Shown here: piece by piece, positions 25,601 to 33,688 of the stretch
Layout of the letters: every line of letters begins with the position of its first letter
Position numbering within the stretch: the stretch's first letter is position 1
The notes under the pieces: generated by a model
Seen by the model: the letters and a program-made list of their open reading frames with translations, nothing else
Told to the model about the DNA's origin: nothing
The model's database searches: none
NCBI GenBank assembly: GCA_964578485.1
Contig: CAZODA010000024.1
Location: 1-44,451 of the forward strand
Length of the DNA: 44,451 nt
Reading direction: 5' to 3'
DNA from: CAZODA01 sp964578485
Lineage (GTDB): Bacteria; Bacteroidota; Bacteroidia; Bacteroidales; Marinilabiliaceae
Position numbers and translations under genes: made by a program

Positions 25601-28526
25601 AGTTTATTTGGTCACCCGACTTTATTGCAGAGTCAGATAAATTTATTAGTGAAAGTGCTTCATCATGCTTATATGTTTTTTCGAGAGGATCTATAAGCCT
25701 AAATAAATCAGTGGCAACAAGAGAATCTCCACTATTTTGAGGAAGCATAAGGGAAATTTTATATGAACCCGGACTTATGTTTTCAGGCAAAGAGATTTTA
25801 ATTTCCTGTTTCCCGGAAATATTTATTCGTTTCCTCTGTATTATTAACTCAACCTCCGCATCTAACTCACTATATAAGGATGAAGAAAACAATTTCGAAT
25901 ATTCATGTAACAAAGTATCAGGCTCATCCCACATTCTATATGGAAGAATTTCTCCTTTATTTTTCAATTTTTCAATAACATAAATAACATCAGAACTAAG
26001 AGCTTCTCCTGAAAGATTCCTAACATCAACAAGAGCCGAAAAATCTTTAAGCTTGTCAAGGAAATACTCGGGTTTTACATTAAGCGAAAAATTATAAGCA
26101 TTCTTGCCCAAAGTAATAGTCTGTGAAGCTGTTTGCGTTTCACCACTCTCATTCGTAACATTCACAATAAGTTGATAATGATATGGGGATATTTGATTAT
26201 AAGATTTTTCACCTGTTGCAACATAATCTATACTAAAACCACCCTTATTATCAGTATTTGCCAAGCCGCTTGCAATTACTGTCCCCTGAGCTGAAGGCAT
26301 ATAGTATCTAAAACCACGTTGTCTGACAACTTTCCATTGAAGGCTCACATTTTTTAAAGGCATTCCGGTAAAGGTTAGGGCGCTACCTTTTATACTAATA
26401 GTATCCCCTATTACCGACACTTCCCGATAAGGCTCAAAAACTAAATCGAAACTCGGTCGTTTGTATTCCTCTACACTAATCATTTTTTGACCAAAAGCCG
26501 TACCAATACTAAAGTTGCCTGTTAATCTACCTTTTGGAATTAAAAATCTCCCTGAAAAGGATCCATACTCATTAGTAACAAAAGATTGTGAGGCTATCTC
26601 TCCTCCATTGGCATCTCTAAAATAAACCTTGAGCTGCTCATTGACCATAGGATAAATTGAATCATTAGTATTGGAAAGCCAAACACCCTTAAAATGAATA
26701 AACTGACCCGGTCTATAGATATTTCTATCGGTAAAAATTGAAATCCTGTTTAAAGTAGAAAACATCTCCTTTTGGGGAAAATAATAATAAGAAGGCGAAG
26801 AAAACAAAACATCATTTTTCTTTTGAATTAATATACTTAAAAGGCGGTCATTCCCGATTAAGGGCTCTATCATAATCCTTCCTTCTTGATTTGTGGTTAG
26901 TTCCAACTCTTTTGAAGGACTTTCATTTAATTTGCTATAAATAAAGGCTTTAACATTAGCCTCTGAAAGCGGCTGTCCGGTATTTCGGTCAACAACAGAG
27001 AGCAACAAGCCCTTATCCTGTTTATATTCCTGAAATGCAAGATTTGAAACCTGAAAAGTAACAGTAAGAAAAGGTGTTTCTTCATTATTTCCTTTATCTA
27101 AGGGCTCTGAAGAAACTAGCAAACAATAGAAACCAGACTTTTTGACAGGAGGTAAAGCCAATTCAGCCATGTGAACACTAAAATCTCTAAAATCCGGCAG
27201 TGCCACATGTTCAGAATAAACAGCCTTCCTTTTTCTAAGCTCTTCCAATGAAAACTGAAAGCGATCTATAGTTGCACTTAAAGTTAAATCAGCATGTTCT
27301 AAAGAATACAAAGCAATAAAAAGACTATCTAAGTTCTTATATTCAACAGTATAAGCTACAGGCTGGTCCAAAGGAATGACCGACTCAGCATATAAATAAA
27401 AGGAAGATTGTAATATTTGTTTTTGAAGATTACGAGCTAAAAGAGCTCCCTCGCTCTCGGGCCAACTATCAACAGCCTGTATGCATAGTTGAAGAGCTTC
27501 GCCAAGAATGTTTCTGTTTTTATTTAAACTGCTTGTATATTGTGATTGATATAGCAATAATGCATGTTCATATAAAACAGAAGAAAAAACTTCTGAATTA
27601 CTCGACTCTAAAGCTAATTTTTGTAGAGCATCTTCATACAAATAAATACCATCATCGTAAGGATATTTTTTATACATCAACTTCAACCTAAGCAAATCAA
27701 TATCATATAAGACATCAAGATTTCCAGCATTTTGACGGAACAACAACCACTGCTGAAGGTTTTTCAATGCTATTGCAAGAGGCTCATCTAAAAATTTATC
27801 ATCAACAGTATTTGAAATAAATTCTTCCCTTGAAGCAAATAAAAAATCATCAGAAAATTCATATAAACCAACAGGATGCAACTCAAACAAATACTCCCCA
27901 AATACCTTATCAATCATTCTGTTTACAAGCAGATCATATAAGCTAGGTCTGAATTTCAATTTCTCTTTACCTTCCTTCAGTAAAATGTCATAATTATATG
28001 AAGATTCAGAAGCTAATATTTCTTTTCCTTCAAGTGAAGAAATATAATGATGCATGGATTTCTCCATTATTTCTATGGCACTCATATCTGCCAAGTTCAC
28101 ATTGTCGGTTTCAGAAAAAACCTCTTGCTGAAGACGCCATGAGTTTTGCTGATAATAAAGCAAGTAAAGATCGCCCAATATGCTATGAACCATTTGCCGA
28201 GCCGGAATCCACAAGTGCTCAACTTCCTGCTCAGTTTCAGAAATAAAAGATTCAAGAGCATTATTGGAAATCTTTTGTGACATCTCAAAGCGCATTATAA
28301 GCGAGCGAATATAATCTTCGGTCTTTTGCTCTTTACCACTTTGGCTGTGAATTATATTTACAATATTCAAAGTTGATTGTGGCAAATTAAGCTTATCAAG
28401 AGAATCCACCTTTTGCCAAAGCTCTTCATAAGAATCTGAAATAACAGCTTCTGATATTTTACATCCTTGTATAATAAATAATAAGGAAATGAAAATTGAA
28501 AATCTTATAATAGTGTTCATTTTCAA
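22617..28526 (-). CDS. Thioester-less alpha-2-macroglobulin family lipoprotein
   Basis: A very large (1969 aa) bacterial alpha-2-macroglobulin. Its lipobox FIIQGC puts the lipid Cys at 22, so it is probably anchored in the periplasm. The N-terminal 350 residues are helical and unassigned. MG-type beta domains follow; the MG2 motif RNIYRPGQ is near residue 600. The A2M family block ETAFFLP is near 1221, with SLTRWNF soon after. The terpenoid-toroid-like helical domain starts near 1425. There the usual PYGCTEQ thioester motif reads PYESSDQ: Ser1442 replaces the reactive Cys and Asp1444 the Glu, while Gln1445 remains. A covalent trap mechanism is therefore unlikely; non-covalent protease binding or an envelope-structural role is possible. 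No penicillin-binding protein 1C gene lies next to it, unlike many bacterial homologues. Confidence 0.93.
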   Translation of the reverse strand: MKMNTIIRFSIFISLLFIIQGCKISEAVISDSYEELWQKVDSLDKLNLPQSTLNIVNIIHSQSGKEQKTEDYIRSLIMRFEMSQKISNNALESFISETEQEVEHLWIPARQMVHSILGDLYLLYYQQNSWRLQQEVFSETDNVNLADMSAIEIMEKSMHHYISSLEGKEILASESSYNYDILLKEGKEKLKFRPSLYDLLVNRMIDKVFGEYLFELHPVGLYEFSDDFLFASREEFISNTVDDKFLDEPLAIALKNLQQWLLFRQNAGNLDVLYDIDLLRLKLMYKKYPYDDGIYLYEDALQKLALESSNSEVFSSVLYEHALLLYQSQYTSSLNKNRNILGEALQLCIQAVDSWPESEGALLARNLQKQILQSSFYLYAESVIPLDQPVAYTVEYKNLDSLFIALYSLEHADLTLSATIDRFQFSLEELRKRKAVYSEHVALPDFRDFSVHMAELALPPVKKSGFYCLLVSSEPLDKGNNEETPFLTVTFQVSNLAFQEYKQDKGLLLSVVDRNTGQPLSEANVKAFIYSKLNESPSKELELTTNQEGRIMIEPLIGNDRLLSILIQKKNDVLFSSPSYYYFPQKEMFSTLNRISIFTDRNIYRPGQFIHFKGVWLSNTNDSIYPMVNEQLKVYFRDANGGEIASQSFVTNEYGSFSGRFLIPKGRLTGNFSIGTAFGQKMISVEEYKRPSFDLVFEPYREVSVIGDTISIKGSALTFTGMPLKNVSLQWKVVRQRGFRYYMPSAQGTVIASGLANTDNKGGFSIDYVATGEKSYNQISPYHYQLIVNVTNESGETQTASQTITLGKNAYNFSLNVKPEYFLDKLKDFSALVDVRNLSGEALSSDVIYVIEKLKNKGEILPYRMWDEPDTLLHEYSKLFSSSLYSELDAEVELIIQRKRINISGKQEIKISLPENISPGSYKISLMLPQNSGDSLVATDLFRLIDPLEKTYKHDEALSLINLSDSAIKSGDQINFLVGSGFNAAVIKILVSDANNVLLDKQLVINKSWKKISLRVNDNVEGPVRVQAVLLFQNRFYSKELELEFVKPEDQLFVDFIKADEDLVPGKEYSWMLRLSDGNQKPVETELLALMYDASLDIYRSNNLFFNIPKYYKTVERWRWNSGSLAYGNGRRFDYTQRIIPALYPQFIWNKLSGLYNGSGMRLKSSSYADVVPMMSKESLNIRSEIADDLLPITSQAQEMEESFDSDLKEYGIQIRRDLKETAFFLPHIVSNKEGLATLNFKMPESLTRWNFMALAHRKDGVYVTSERTVTSVLDLMVHPFLPRIVTEGDELLIKADILNNSITELEGFAFMEIKDVISGEIIRPQEQSKQLWKAAAGEITTLSWDLIVPHGLKALEFTFCASSDMMSDCESHILPVRPERVAHTETASFMYSSPGQYQIDIPLIRDAKGKEIENFSFSYKQNAIWEILDVLPWLMERPYESSDQIFNRFFAASIARELLLKHPSLGAIFKTWAYQYENNEQVLLSALEDKLELKSILLEATPWQQFAHSDTERKRYFAALIKEGYLEQEINESLKLLKDQQLNNGAWPWYKGMHASEYTTINIMSGLAYLIKQNINFSDEINEMADKANKWLLDILKERRKAFENSNEFKNPFRVIGPLYALSFFHDLRDNPDIGFWNEYLSDKLPRNSIPEMAHTALILNRAGYSAKAQQLLKSLEERLIKGENKTLYFALPKGPYWYQAPIEMHVVALEAFNELQADDSIIEGMRNWLIQQKRSQSWLTTRATVSAVYALMSSPVHYFDNKEADLLKIGDKEFLSAVGEGYSFQSFNQASIKPEMAVVNINKKGNYPSFAAWHVSYYEKAEDIKAGGFLNVQNNLYRRNMVDNKELWEKVDGNAELKPGDHLMFQLIIDSPQALDFVHINAPRAANLEPLDLLSGYRHKDGLGYYMSISDNATSLFIDHLPEGRYSVSWEVVVSFYGSASYAPATVSCFYAPEFSGNDKGGRINVK

Positions 28527-28627
28527 AAGTTTATTTTAAATCTATCTAAAGAACATCAAAAACCATACTATTTTTTCAATTATAAATATTTTTGATTTTT
28601 TTTATTATTATTGACCGATAAATTATA

Positions 28628-28662
28628 ATTCGTGCGTTTCGACTCCGCTCAACGAACGAATA
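28628..28662. repeat. Dispersed-type repeat (cgtttcgactccgctcaacg)
   Basis: The motif cgtttcgactccgctcaacg at 28635-28654 is a wording I recall from intergenic repeats in many Bacteroidota genomes. It is far richer in GC than its flanks, and cgt-rich ends (cgtgcgt/acgaacg) give it weak dyad symmetry. It sits in the 224-bp divergent region between the alpha-2-macroglobulin and GH42 genes. Only one copy is in this window. Confidence 0.5.
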
Positions 28663-28750
28663 ATTATTAATTGATTATTTATCATCCAAATAAAAATGTT
28701 ATTTTAACGTTTTTAAATTTTAATGTCTGTTTTACCTTTATTTTGTTAAA

Positions 28751-30829
28751 ATGAAAAAAACACTCCTTCTTTTAATAGCCCTTTTACCTTTAATTGAGCT
28801 GCCGGCACAAAAAGGAAATATTTTTTATCCTGAAAATGAATTAACTTCTATAGGAGCGTATTACTATCCCGAACATTGGAACGAAATGCATTGGGATCGT
28901 GATTTGAAAAAAATGGCCGAAATGGGTTTTGAATTTACCCATTATGGTGAATTTGCTTGGGCGCAGTTAGAACCGGAAGAAGGGAAATACAATTTTGAAT
29001 GGTTGGATAGGGCTATTGCACTTGCCGACAAACATGGATTAAAAGTAATATTATGTACTTCCACAGCTACACCTCCTGTTTGGCTGGTACGAAAACATCC
29101 TGAAATTCTCTTGCAGCGTGAAAACGGTCAGATTATGGATCATGGCTCACGTCAGCATGCTTCGTTTTCCAATAATCTTTACAGAAATTATTCGCAAAAA
29201 ATAATTGCTGAGCTTGCAAAACGGTATGGGAATGATAATAGAATAATTGGATGGCAACTTGATAATGAGCCCCGTGCTACTGTTGATTATGGAAAAGACG
29301 CACATGAAAGATTCAGAATATGGTTAGAGAAAAAATATAAGACCATAGATGCACTGAATAAAGCTTGGGGAAATGATTTTTGGAGTGGTTTATACAGCAG
29401 CTTTGCTGAAATTAATATTCCAAAACATTCACAATGGGGTATGAATCTGCATCAAAGATTGGATCACAGCAGATTTGCCGATTATGAAACTGCTACTTTT
29501 TTAGATATGCAGGCAGGCACACTGCGTAAACATATTATGCCTGAGCAATATATAACCTCTAACTATATTCCAATGTATGATGTTCGCTATATTGGAATGA
29601 GCAAGGAACTTGATTTTATTACTTATACCCGTTATATGGTTTATGGAGAAGGACAAGGTGTAGGTAAAAAAGGATACCGTTTGGGTGAACCCTTAAGAAT
29701 AGCAATGGCTAATGATTATTTCAGACCATTATCCGATATTTATGGTGTTATGGAGCTTCAGCCCGGACAGGTTAACTGGGGGCAAATTAATGCACAACCC
29801 CTGCCCGGTGCTATCAGGTTATGGCTTTGGCATGTCTTTGCAGGAGGCAGTAAATTTACCTGTTCATATCGATTTAGAGCACCAATTTATGGCTATGAAC
29901 AATATCATTACGGTATAGTTGGTCCTGACGGAATTACCCCAAGCCCCGGAGGATTGGAGTTTGAACAGTTTATAAAAGAAATTAAAAAACTTCGCGAAAT
30001 CTATAATCCTAAAACTTCAATACCTGAGGACTATAAGGCACGGAAAGCCGCAATTTTATTGGATCCAAATAATGTTATTGCAATAGCTCAAAATCCAAAA
30101 ACTACGGAATGGAATACTGAAAAGCATGTTCTGAAATATTATGGAGCTTTAAAATCATTTGGTGCACCGGTAGATTTTATTCGTGACACCATGGATTTTT
30201 CACCATACAATGTTTTAATAGTTCCGGCATATCAACAAATAAGTCGCGAATTAGTGACAAAATTAACTGAATATGCCAATAATGGAGGACATCTGATAAT
30301 GACCAGTAGAACAGGACATCAGGATCCACAAGGTCATCTTTGGGAAGCTCCTTTTGCAGAACCAATATATAATTTAATTGGAGGAGAAATTGAGTTTTTT
30401 GATGCCCTTATGCCTTATGCTGCTGATCATGTAAATATGGATGGCAAGAGTTATTCATGGACAAGCTGGGGAGAAGTTATTAAACCTTGGAAAAACACCG
30501 AAGTTTGGGCTTCTTATGAGGATGATTTTTATGCCGGAAAACCGGCGGTTATCAACAGAAAAACTAATAAAGGAAGTGTTACTTATGTGGGTGTCGATAC
30601 ACATAAAGGAGAGCTTGAATATCAAGTGGTGAAAAAAGTTTATAATAATGCTGAAATAAAAATTGAAAACTATCCGGAAGGTCTTTTGGTAGAATATAGA
30701 AACGGCTTTGGAATTGCCCTAAATTATTCTGATAAAAATCAAACAATAAAGGTTCCTAAAAACAGCCGTATAATAATTGGAGATGTTTTACTTGCTCCGG
30801 CAGAAGTTTTAATATGGCAAAGGAATTAA
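28751..30829 (+). CDS. Exported GH42 beta-galactosidase
   Basis: Glycoside hydrolase family 42; members remove terminal beta-galactosyl residues with retention. Residues 1-20 form a signal peptide (ends ELPAQ), unusual because many GH42 enzymes are cytosolic. The catalytic TIM barrel covers about 25-400: GAYYYPEHW (35-43) opens it, WQLDNEP (168-174) carries acid/base Glu173, and VMELQPGQ (333-340) carries nucleophile Glu335. The trimerisation domain follows at about 425-625 (AAILLD, LIVPAYQQIS, GGHLIMTSRTG), then a small C-terminal beta domain. Length, 692 aa, is normal. It is expected to act in the periplasm, perhaps on galactose-containing oligosaccharides. It is divergent from the alpha-2-macroglobulin gene, and no other sugar genes adjoin it. 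Confidence 0.94.
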   Translation: MKKTLLLLIALLPLIELPAQKGNIFYPENELTSIGAYYYPEHWNEMHWDRDLKKMAEMGFEFTHYGEFAWAQLEPEEGKYNFEWLDRAIALADKHGLKVILCTSTATPPVWLVRKHPEILLQRENGQIMDHGSRQHASFSNNLYRNYSQKIIAELAKRYGNDNRIIGWQLDNEPRATVDYGKDAHERFRIWLEKKYKTIDALNKAWGNDFWSGLYSSFAEINIPKHSQWGMNLHQRLDHSRFADYETATFLDMQAGTLRKHIMPEQYITSNYIPMYDVRYIGMSKELDFITYTRYMVYGEGQGVGKKGYRLGEPLRIAMANDYFRPLSDIYGVMELQPGQVNWGQINAQPLPGAIRLWLWHVFAGGSKFTCSYRFRAPIYGYEQYHYGIVGPDGITPSPGGLEFEQFIKEIKKLREIYNPKTSIPEDYKARKAAILLDPNNVIAIAQNPKTTEWNTEKHVLKYYGALKSFGAPVDFIRDTMDFSPYNVLIVPAYQQISRELVTKLTEYANNGGHLIMTSRTGHQDPQGHLWEAPFAEPIYNLIGGEIEFFDALMPYAADHVNMDGKSYSWTSWGEVIKPWKNTEVWASYEDDFYAGKPAVINRKTNKGSVTYVGVDTHKGELEYQVVKKVYNNAEIKIENYPEGLLVEYRNGFGIALNYSDKNQTIKVPKNSRIIIGDVLLAPAEVLIWQRN

Positions 30830-31039
30830 ACAATAATTTGTCATATTACTAAATTTTTGTTAAGATATAAGTTTAATATAATTAAGGCGAAAATCATTTT
30901 ATTTTAGCCGATGTTTTAGTAATAAAAAGTACAAAATACTATAATTGCTGATAATTAATTTTATCCCCTTTTGTTTATTCCATTTATAAACATTATTTGC
31001 CTGGAATTATTGATATGCCTTAATGTTTAACAGACATCT

Positions 31040-31098
31040 TTAGTTAAAAAAAATGAATGAAGTTTAATTAAGATTTAAGCTCATTCATCATTAACTAA
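31040..31098. promoter_or_regulatory. Nested inverted repeat just upstream of the cassette promoter
   Basis: Outer arms ttagttaa (31040-31047) and ttaactaa (31091-31098) and inner arms atgaatga (31053-31060) and tcattcat (31081-31088) are each perfect 8-bp complements, separated by 5 and 2 nt. The loop is 20 nt. The structure ends 4 bp before the -33 element, a natural place for an activator or repressor site. Confidence 0.6.
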
Positions 31099-31102
31099 AC
31101 AA

Positions 31103-31134
31103 TTTGAATATAGAATCTATTTTAAGTATTTTTG
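31103..31134 (+). promoter_or_regulatory. Primary sigma promoter TTTG-N20-TATTTTTG
   Basis: TTTG (31103-31106) and TATTTTTG (31127-31134) are separated by exactly 20 nt, a perfect match to the Bacteroidota consensus TTTG-N19-21-TAnnTTTG. The start codon of the adaptor gene is 35 nt past the -7 box, so the leader is about 30 nt. Confidence 0.8.
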
Positions 31135-31169
31135 CTATTCTTAAAATTTTAAATAACTAAAATTCCATA

Positions 31170-32252
31170 ATGAAGTTACAAAAGAGTCTGCGGACTATTA
31201 TTATCATATTATTCATTTTGATTTTAATTCCGGCAATTTTTTTTATAAAAATTCCCTATACAATTAACGGCCACGGAATTTTATATCCATCAATGGAATG
31301 GTGTCTCGAAAAAGCTTCTGATGGCACAATAATAAACACCTTAAAAAATAATTTAAATAATACTATTCCTTCATATTCTGCTACAGAATTTCAACGGGGC
31401 GATCATGTTGTATTTGTCAATAAAAATGAACAGCTCATTAACAGGCATATCAATGCAGGTGATACACTTGGCGTTATAAGTTCCCATCTGGAGCGTTTCA
31501 AGCTTTTAGAATTAAAAGGTGATTTGCAAGAAAAATTGCGTTTAAAAGAAGTAACGCTCACAGGAGAAGCTCCTGAAAGGATAAGGGCTGCCGAACAGGA
31601 AATGATCAAAGCTCAAACAGATTTTGATGCCGAACAAAGACTTTATCAAAGAGCAAATATTTTGCGCGATCAAGATGTAATTTCAGAAGAAGAATACGAA
31701 TTAGCATTGAACAGCTATAACCTAAAAAAACAAGAAATAAATATTGCCCGTGCAAATTATGATGTTGCAATGGCAGGTTCAAAACAGGAAGAGGTAAACC
31801 GCATAGATGCTATTATTGATGCAATAAATGAGCAAATTGAAAATATAAATAAACGACTTGACGCATTTAATATTGTAAGTCCTATTTCAGGCATTTTATC
31901 TCCCGGTATCCCGCCAGCTTCAATTGAAACTGAGATACTTGCAAGAGTAATGCAATATGAACAAATGGTTCTTTTAGTTCCAATTGAATTAAGCAAGCTT
32001 AAATATGTTCAAGAAGGTATGACTATTACTATTACTGATGAAATGCTTAACAAGCCCAAAGGTAAAGTCATATTTATTGATAATGAGACCTACGATTTGA
32101 ACAGAAGACAGGCTGTATTTATTGGTTCACTCTTTGAAAATAGTAACTATCAATTTAAACCTAATCAAAAAGTACAAGCCAGCATCGAATATGGAAAAAT
32201 TTCGATTGCAAAACATATAGAAATAATAGCTGAAACCATTTATCGCAATTAA
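31170..32252 (+). CDS. HlyD-family membrane-fusion/adaptor protein
   Basis: Single membrane anchor at about 9-27, then a periplasmic HlyD-type adaptor (360 aa). The first lipoyl half-motif (DGTIINTL, 51-58) is followed by a roughly 30-residue insertion before GDTLGVIS (97-104). A long alpha-hairpin coiled coil runs about 105-232, and NIVSPISGIL (234-243) closes the barrel-sandwich half. A beta-barrel domain with KPKGKVIFID and KPNQKVQASIEYG finishes the protein. Family members link an inner-membrane transporter to an outer-membrane channel, but no ABC, RND, MFS or TolC-like gene is nearby. Instead the next genes, 4 and 17 nt away, encode a VTC polymerase and a DUF4956 membrane protein. It starts the operon behind the 31103 promoter. 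I infer that it serves that pair. Confidence 0.87.
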   Translation: MKLQKSLRTIIIILFILILIPAIFFIKIPYTINGHGILYPSMEWCLEKASDGTIINTLKNNLNNTIPSYSATEFQRGDHVVFVNKNEQLINRHINAGDTLGVISSHLERFKLLELKGDLQEKLRLKEVTLTGEAPERIRAAEQEMIKAQTDFDAEQRLYQRANILRDQDVISEEEYELALNSYNLKKQEINIARANYDVAMAGSKQEEVNRIDAIIDAINEQIENINKRLDAFNIVSPISGILSPGIPPASIETEILARVMQYEQMVLLVPIELSKLKYVQEGMTITITDEMLNKPKGKVIFIDNETYDLNRRQAVFIGSLFENSNYQFKPNQKVQASIEYGKISIAKHIEIIAETIYRN

Positions 32253-32256
32253 GATC

Positions 32257-32997
32257 ATGCTTAGATACGAACGCAAATATCTTGTTCCGAACAGGAAGAT
32301 GGACGACTTACGAAAGCGTCTGCTGCCTTTTGTGATTCCGGATAAGTATGCTCCCTTAACTGAACATGGTTTTCATCAATATACTGTTAGAAGCATTTAT
32401 CTTGATTCTCGGGATATGGAGTGTTATACCCAAAAAGAAAGTGGTATTAAACTACGACGAAAGCTTAGAATAAGGGGTTATGGCCAGTTATCTGACAACA
32501 GTAAAGTAGTACTCGAAATCAAACGAAAAATAGGCAACCGTATAAAGAAACACAGAGCAAACTTATATTATAAAAATCTTTTAGATATGATGAAATATTC
32601 AAATATAGAAGATTATATTATAACCGGTACCCGGAAAGATGCTATTGATGATGCACGTAGATTTTTTTATCACCTTAAAAAAAGAATATATACTACTAGC
32701 AATCTGATAGTATATGATAGGGAAGCTTACTTAGGAAAATTTGATCCGGGTGTAAGAATAACATTTGATAAAAACATAAGAAGTAAACTGCATCCCAAAT
32801 TAGAAAATCTTTATGACGACCATAACCTAAAAAGATTATTCAATAATCATTTTGTTTTAGAAATTAAATATTTTACCGACGAAATGCCTATTTGGGCGCG
32901 TTCGTTAGTTCAAGAGTTTCGTTTAAGAAATGACGCCATCTCCAAATATACTATTGGATATGATGTTAGTAAATATAACCGGAAACTCACTTATTAG
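32257..32997 (+). CDS. VTC-domain polyphosphate polymerase-like protein
   Basis: A soluble 246-residue protein matching the VTC catalytic domain, the tunnel-shaped triphosphate-tunnel fold that in yeast Vtc4 polymerises polyphosphate from ATP. Expected tunnel residues are present: ERKY (5-8, Lys7), KLRRKLRIRGYG (65-76) with Arg71/Arg73 matching the RxR pair, VLEIKRK (85-91) with Glu87 and Lys89, KK at 97-98, YDREAY (153-158), VRITFD (166-171), LEIKY (201-205) with Glu202, and SKYTIG (229-234) with Lys230. It has no membrane segment, so it must rely on a partner for anchoring; DUF4956 next to it is the obvious candidate and the usual genomic partner of bacterial VTC proteins. Polyphosphate synthesis is inferred from conserved residues; another nucleotide-derived polymer is possible. 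Confidence 0.9.
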   Translation: MLRYERKYLVPNRKMDDLRKRLLPFVIPDKYAPLTEHGFHQYTVRSIYLDSRDMECYTQKESGIKLRRKLRIRGYGQLSDNSKVVLEIKRKIGNRIKKHRANLYYKNLLDMMKYSNIEDYIITGTRKDAIDDARRFFYHLKKRIYTTSNLIVYDREAYLGKFDPGVRITFDKNIRSKLHPKLENLYDDHNLKRLFNNHFVLEIKYFTDEMPIWARSLVQEFRLRNDAISKYTIGYDVSKYNRKLTY

Positions 32998-33014
32998 ATA
33001 ATTTAAATTTAAAA

Positions 33015-33686
33015 ATGGAAGAAATACAAAGTATTTTTACTTTCACTCTTAGGGCAACTGATATTTTTGTAAATGTGATAGTTGCAATGGTTTGTGGATT
33101 TTTAATTGCACTGCTTTACAAACATACATACAAAGGACTGAATTATTCGTCATCCTTTACTATTTCAATTATCATGTTAACCATGATAACATCAATTGTT
33201 ATAATGGTTATAGGCAATAATCTGGCAAGAGCATTTGGTATGGTTGGGGCTATGTCGATAATTCGCTTTAGAACTGCAGTAAAAGATGCATCAGATATTA
33301 TGTTTATCTTTTTTGGATTAGCTATAGGACTTGCTGCAGGTGTAAAACTTTATTCCATAGCATTTATGGGTACCTTAATGGTCGGTGGAGCCTTTCTACT
33401 TATAAACCAATTTAGTTTTTCCCTTTCAGGGAAACGTGAATTCTTGATGCATATCATCACCGAAGGTGATAATATACCGGATAATCCATTTGCCGATCTA
33501 TTTAAAAGTTATTGTAAAACTTTTAAATTAGTAAATGTCAAAACTATTGGAGATGATTATGATAAAATCATGGAATATTCATACTATTTAAATCTGAAAG
33601 ACCAAGATAAAGGTAGCGAGTTAGTCCGAAAATTAAGAAAAATCGAAGGAGTTCATCAGGTAAATTTATTCTTCGACGAAGATTAA
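33015..33686 (+). CDS. DUF4956 multi-pass membrane protein
   Basis: A 223-residue inner-membrane protein with four or five predicted membrane segments (about 15-36, 46-68, 93-112, 113-133, plus a short one near 72-84). The most conserved-looking block is GMVGAMSIIRFRTA (75-88), followed by FIFFGLAIGLAAG (97-109), wording that recalls MgtC-like proteins. The cytosolic C-terminus (about 140-223) ends in an ACT/ferredoxin-like strand pattern (LRKIEGVHQVNLFF). Function is not known. It starts 17 nt after the VTC gene and ends the operon, with its stop 2 bp from the convergent folK stop. A role as membrane anchor and exit path for the VTC product is my inference. Confidence 0.88.
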   Translation: MEEIQSIFTFTLRATDIFVNVIVAMVCGFLIALLYKHTYKGLNYSSSFTISIIMLTMITSIVIMVIGNNLARAFGMVGAMSIIRFRTAVKDASDIMFIFFGLAIGLAAGVKLYSIAFMGTLMVGGAFLLINQFSFSLSGKREFLMHIITEGDNIPDNPFADLFKSYCKTFKLVNVKTIGDDYDKIMEYSYYLNLKDQDKGSELVRKLRKIEGVHQVNLFFDED

Positions 33687-33688
33687 AA

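Larger units (their letters stand above)
30830..31169. other. 340-bp AT-rich intergenic region before the VTC cassette
   Basis: No gene is visible. The left two thirds hold only AT-rich sequence with no clear terminator for the GH42 gene. The right third holds a nested inverted repeat (31040-31098) and a complete promoter (31103-31134) for the downstream operon. Confidence 0.7.

Noticed and set aside
25471..25983. Two plus-strand open frames inside the alpha-2-macroglobulin gene
   Set aside because: They are antisense to a strongly supported large gene and show no recognisable domains.
31170..32252. HlyD-like gene as part of a classic type I secretion or RND efflux system
   Set aside because: No ABC, RND, MFS or TolC-like gene lies near; the tight partners are VTC and DUF4956 genes.
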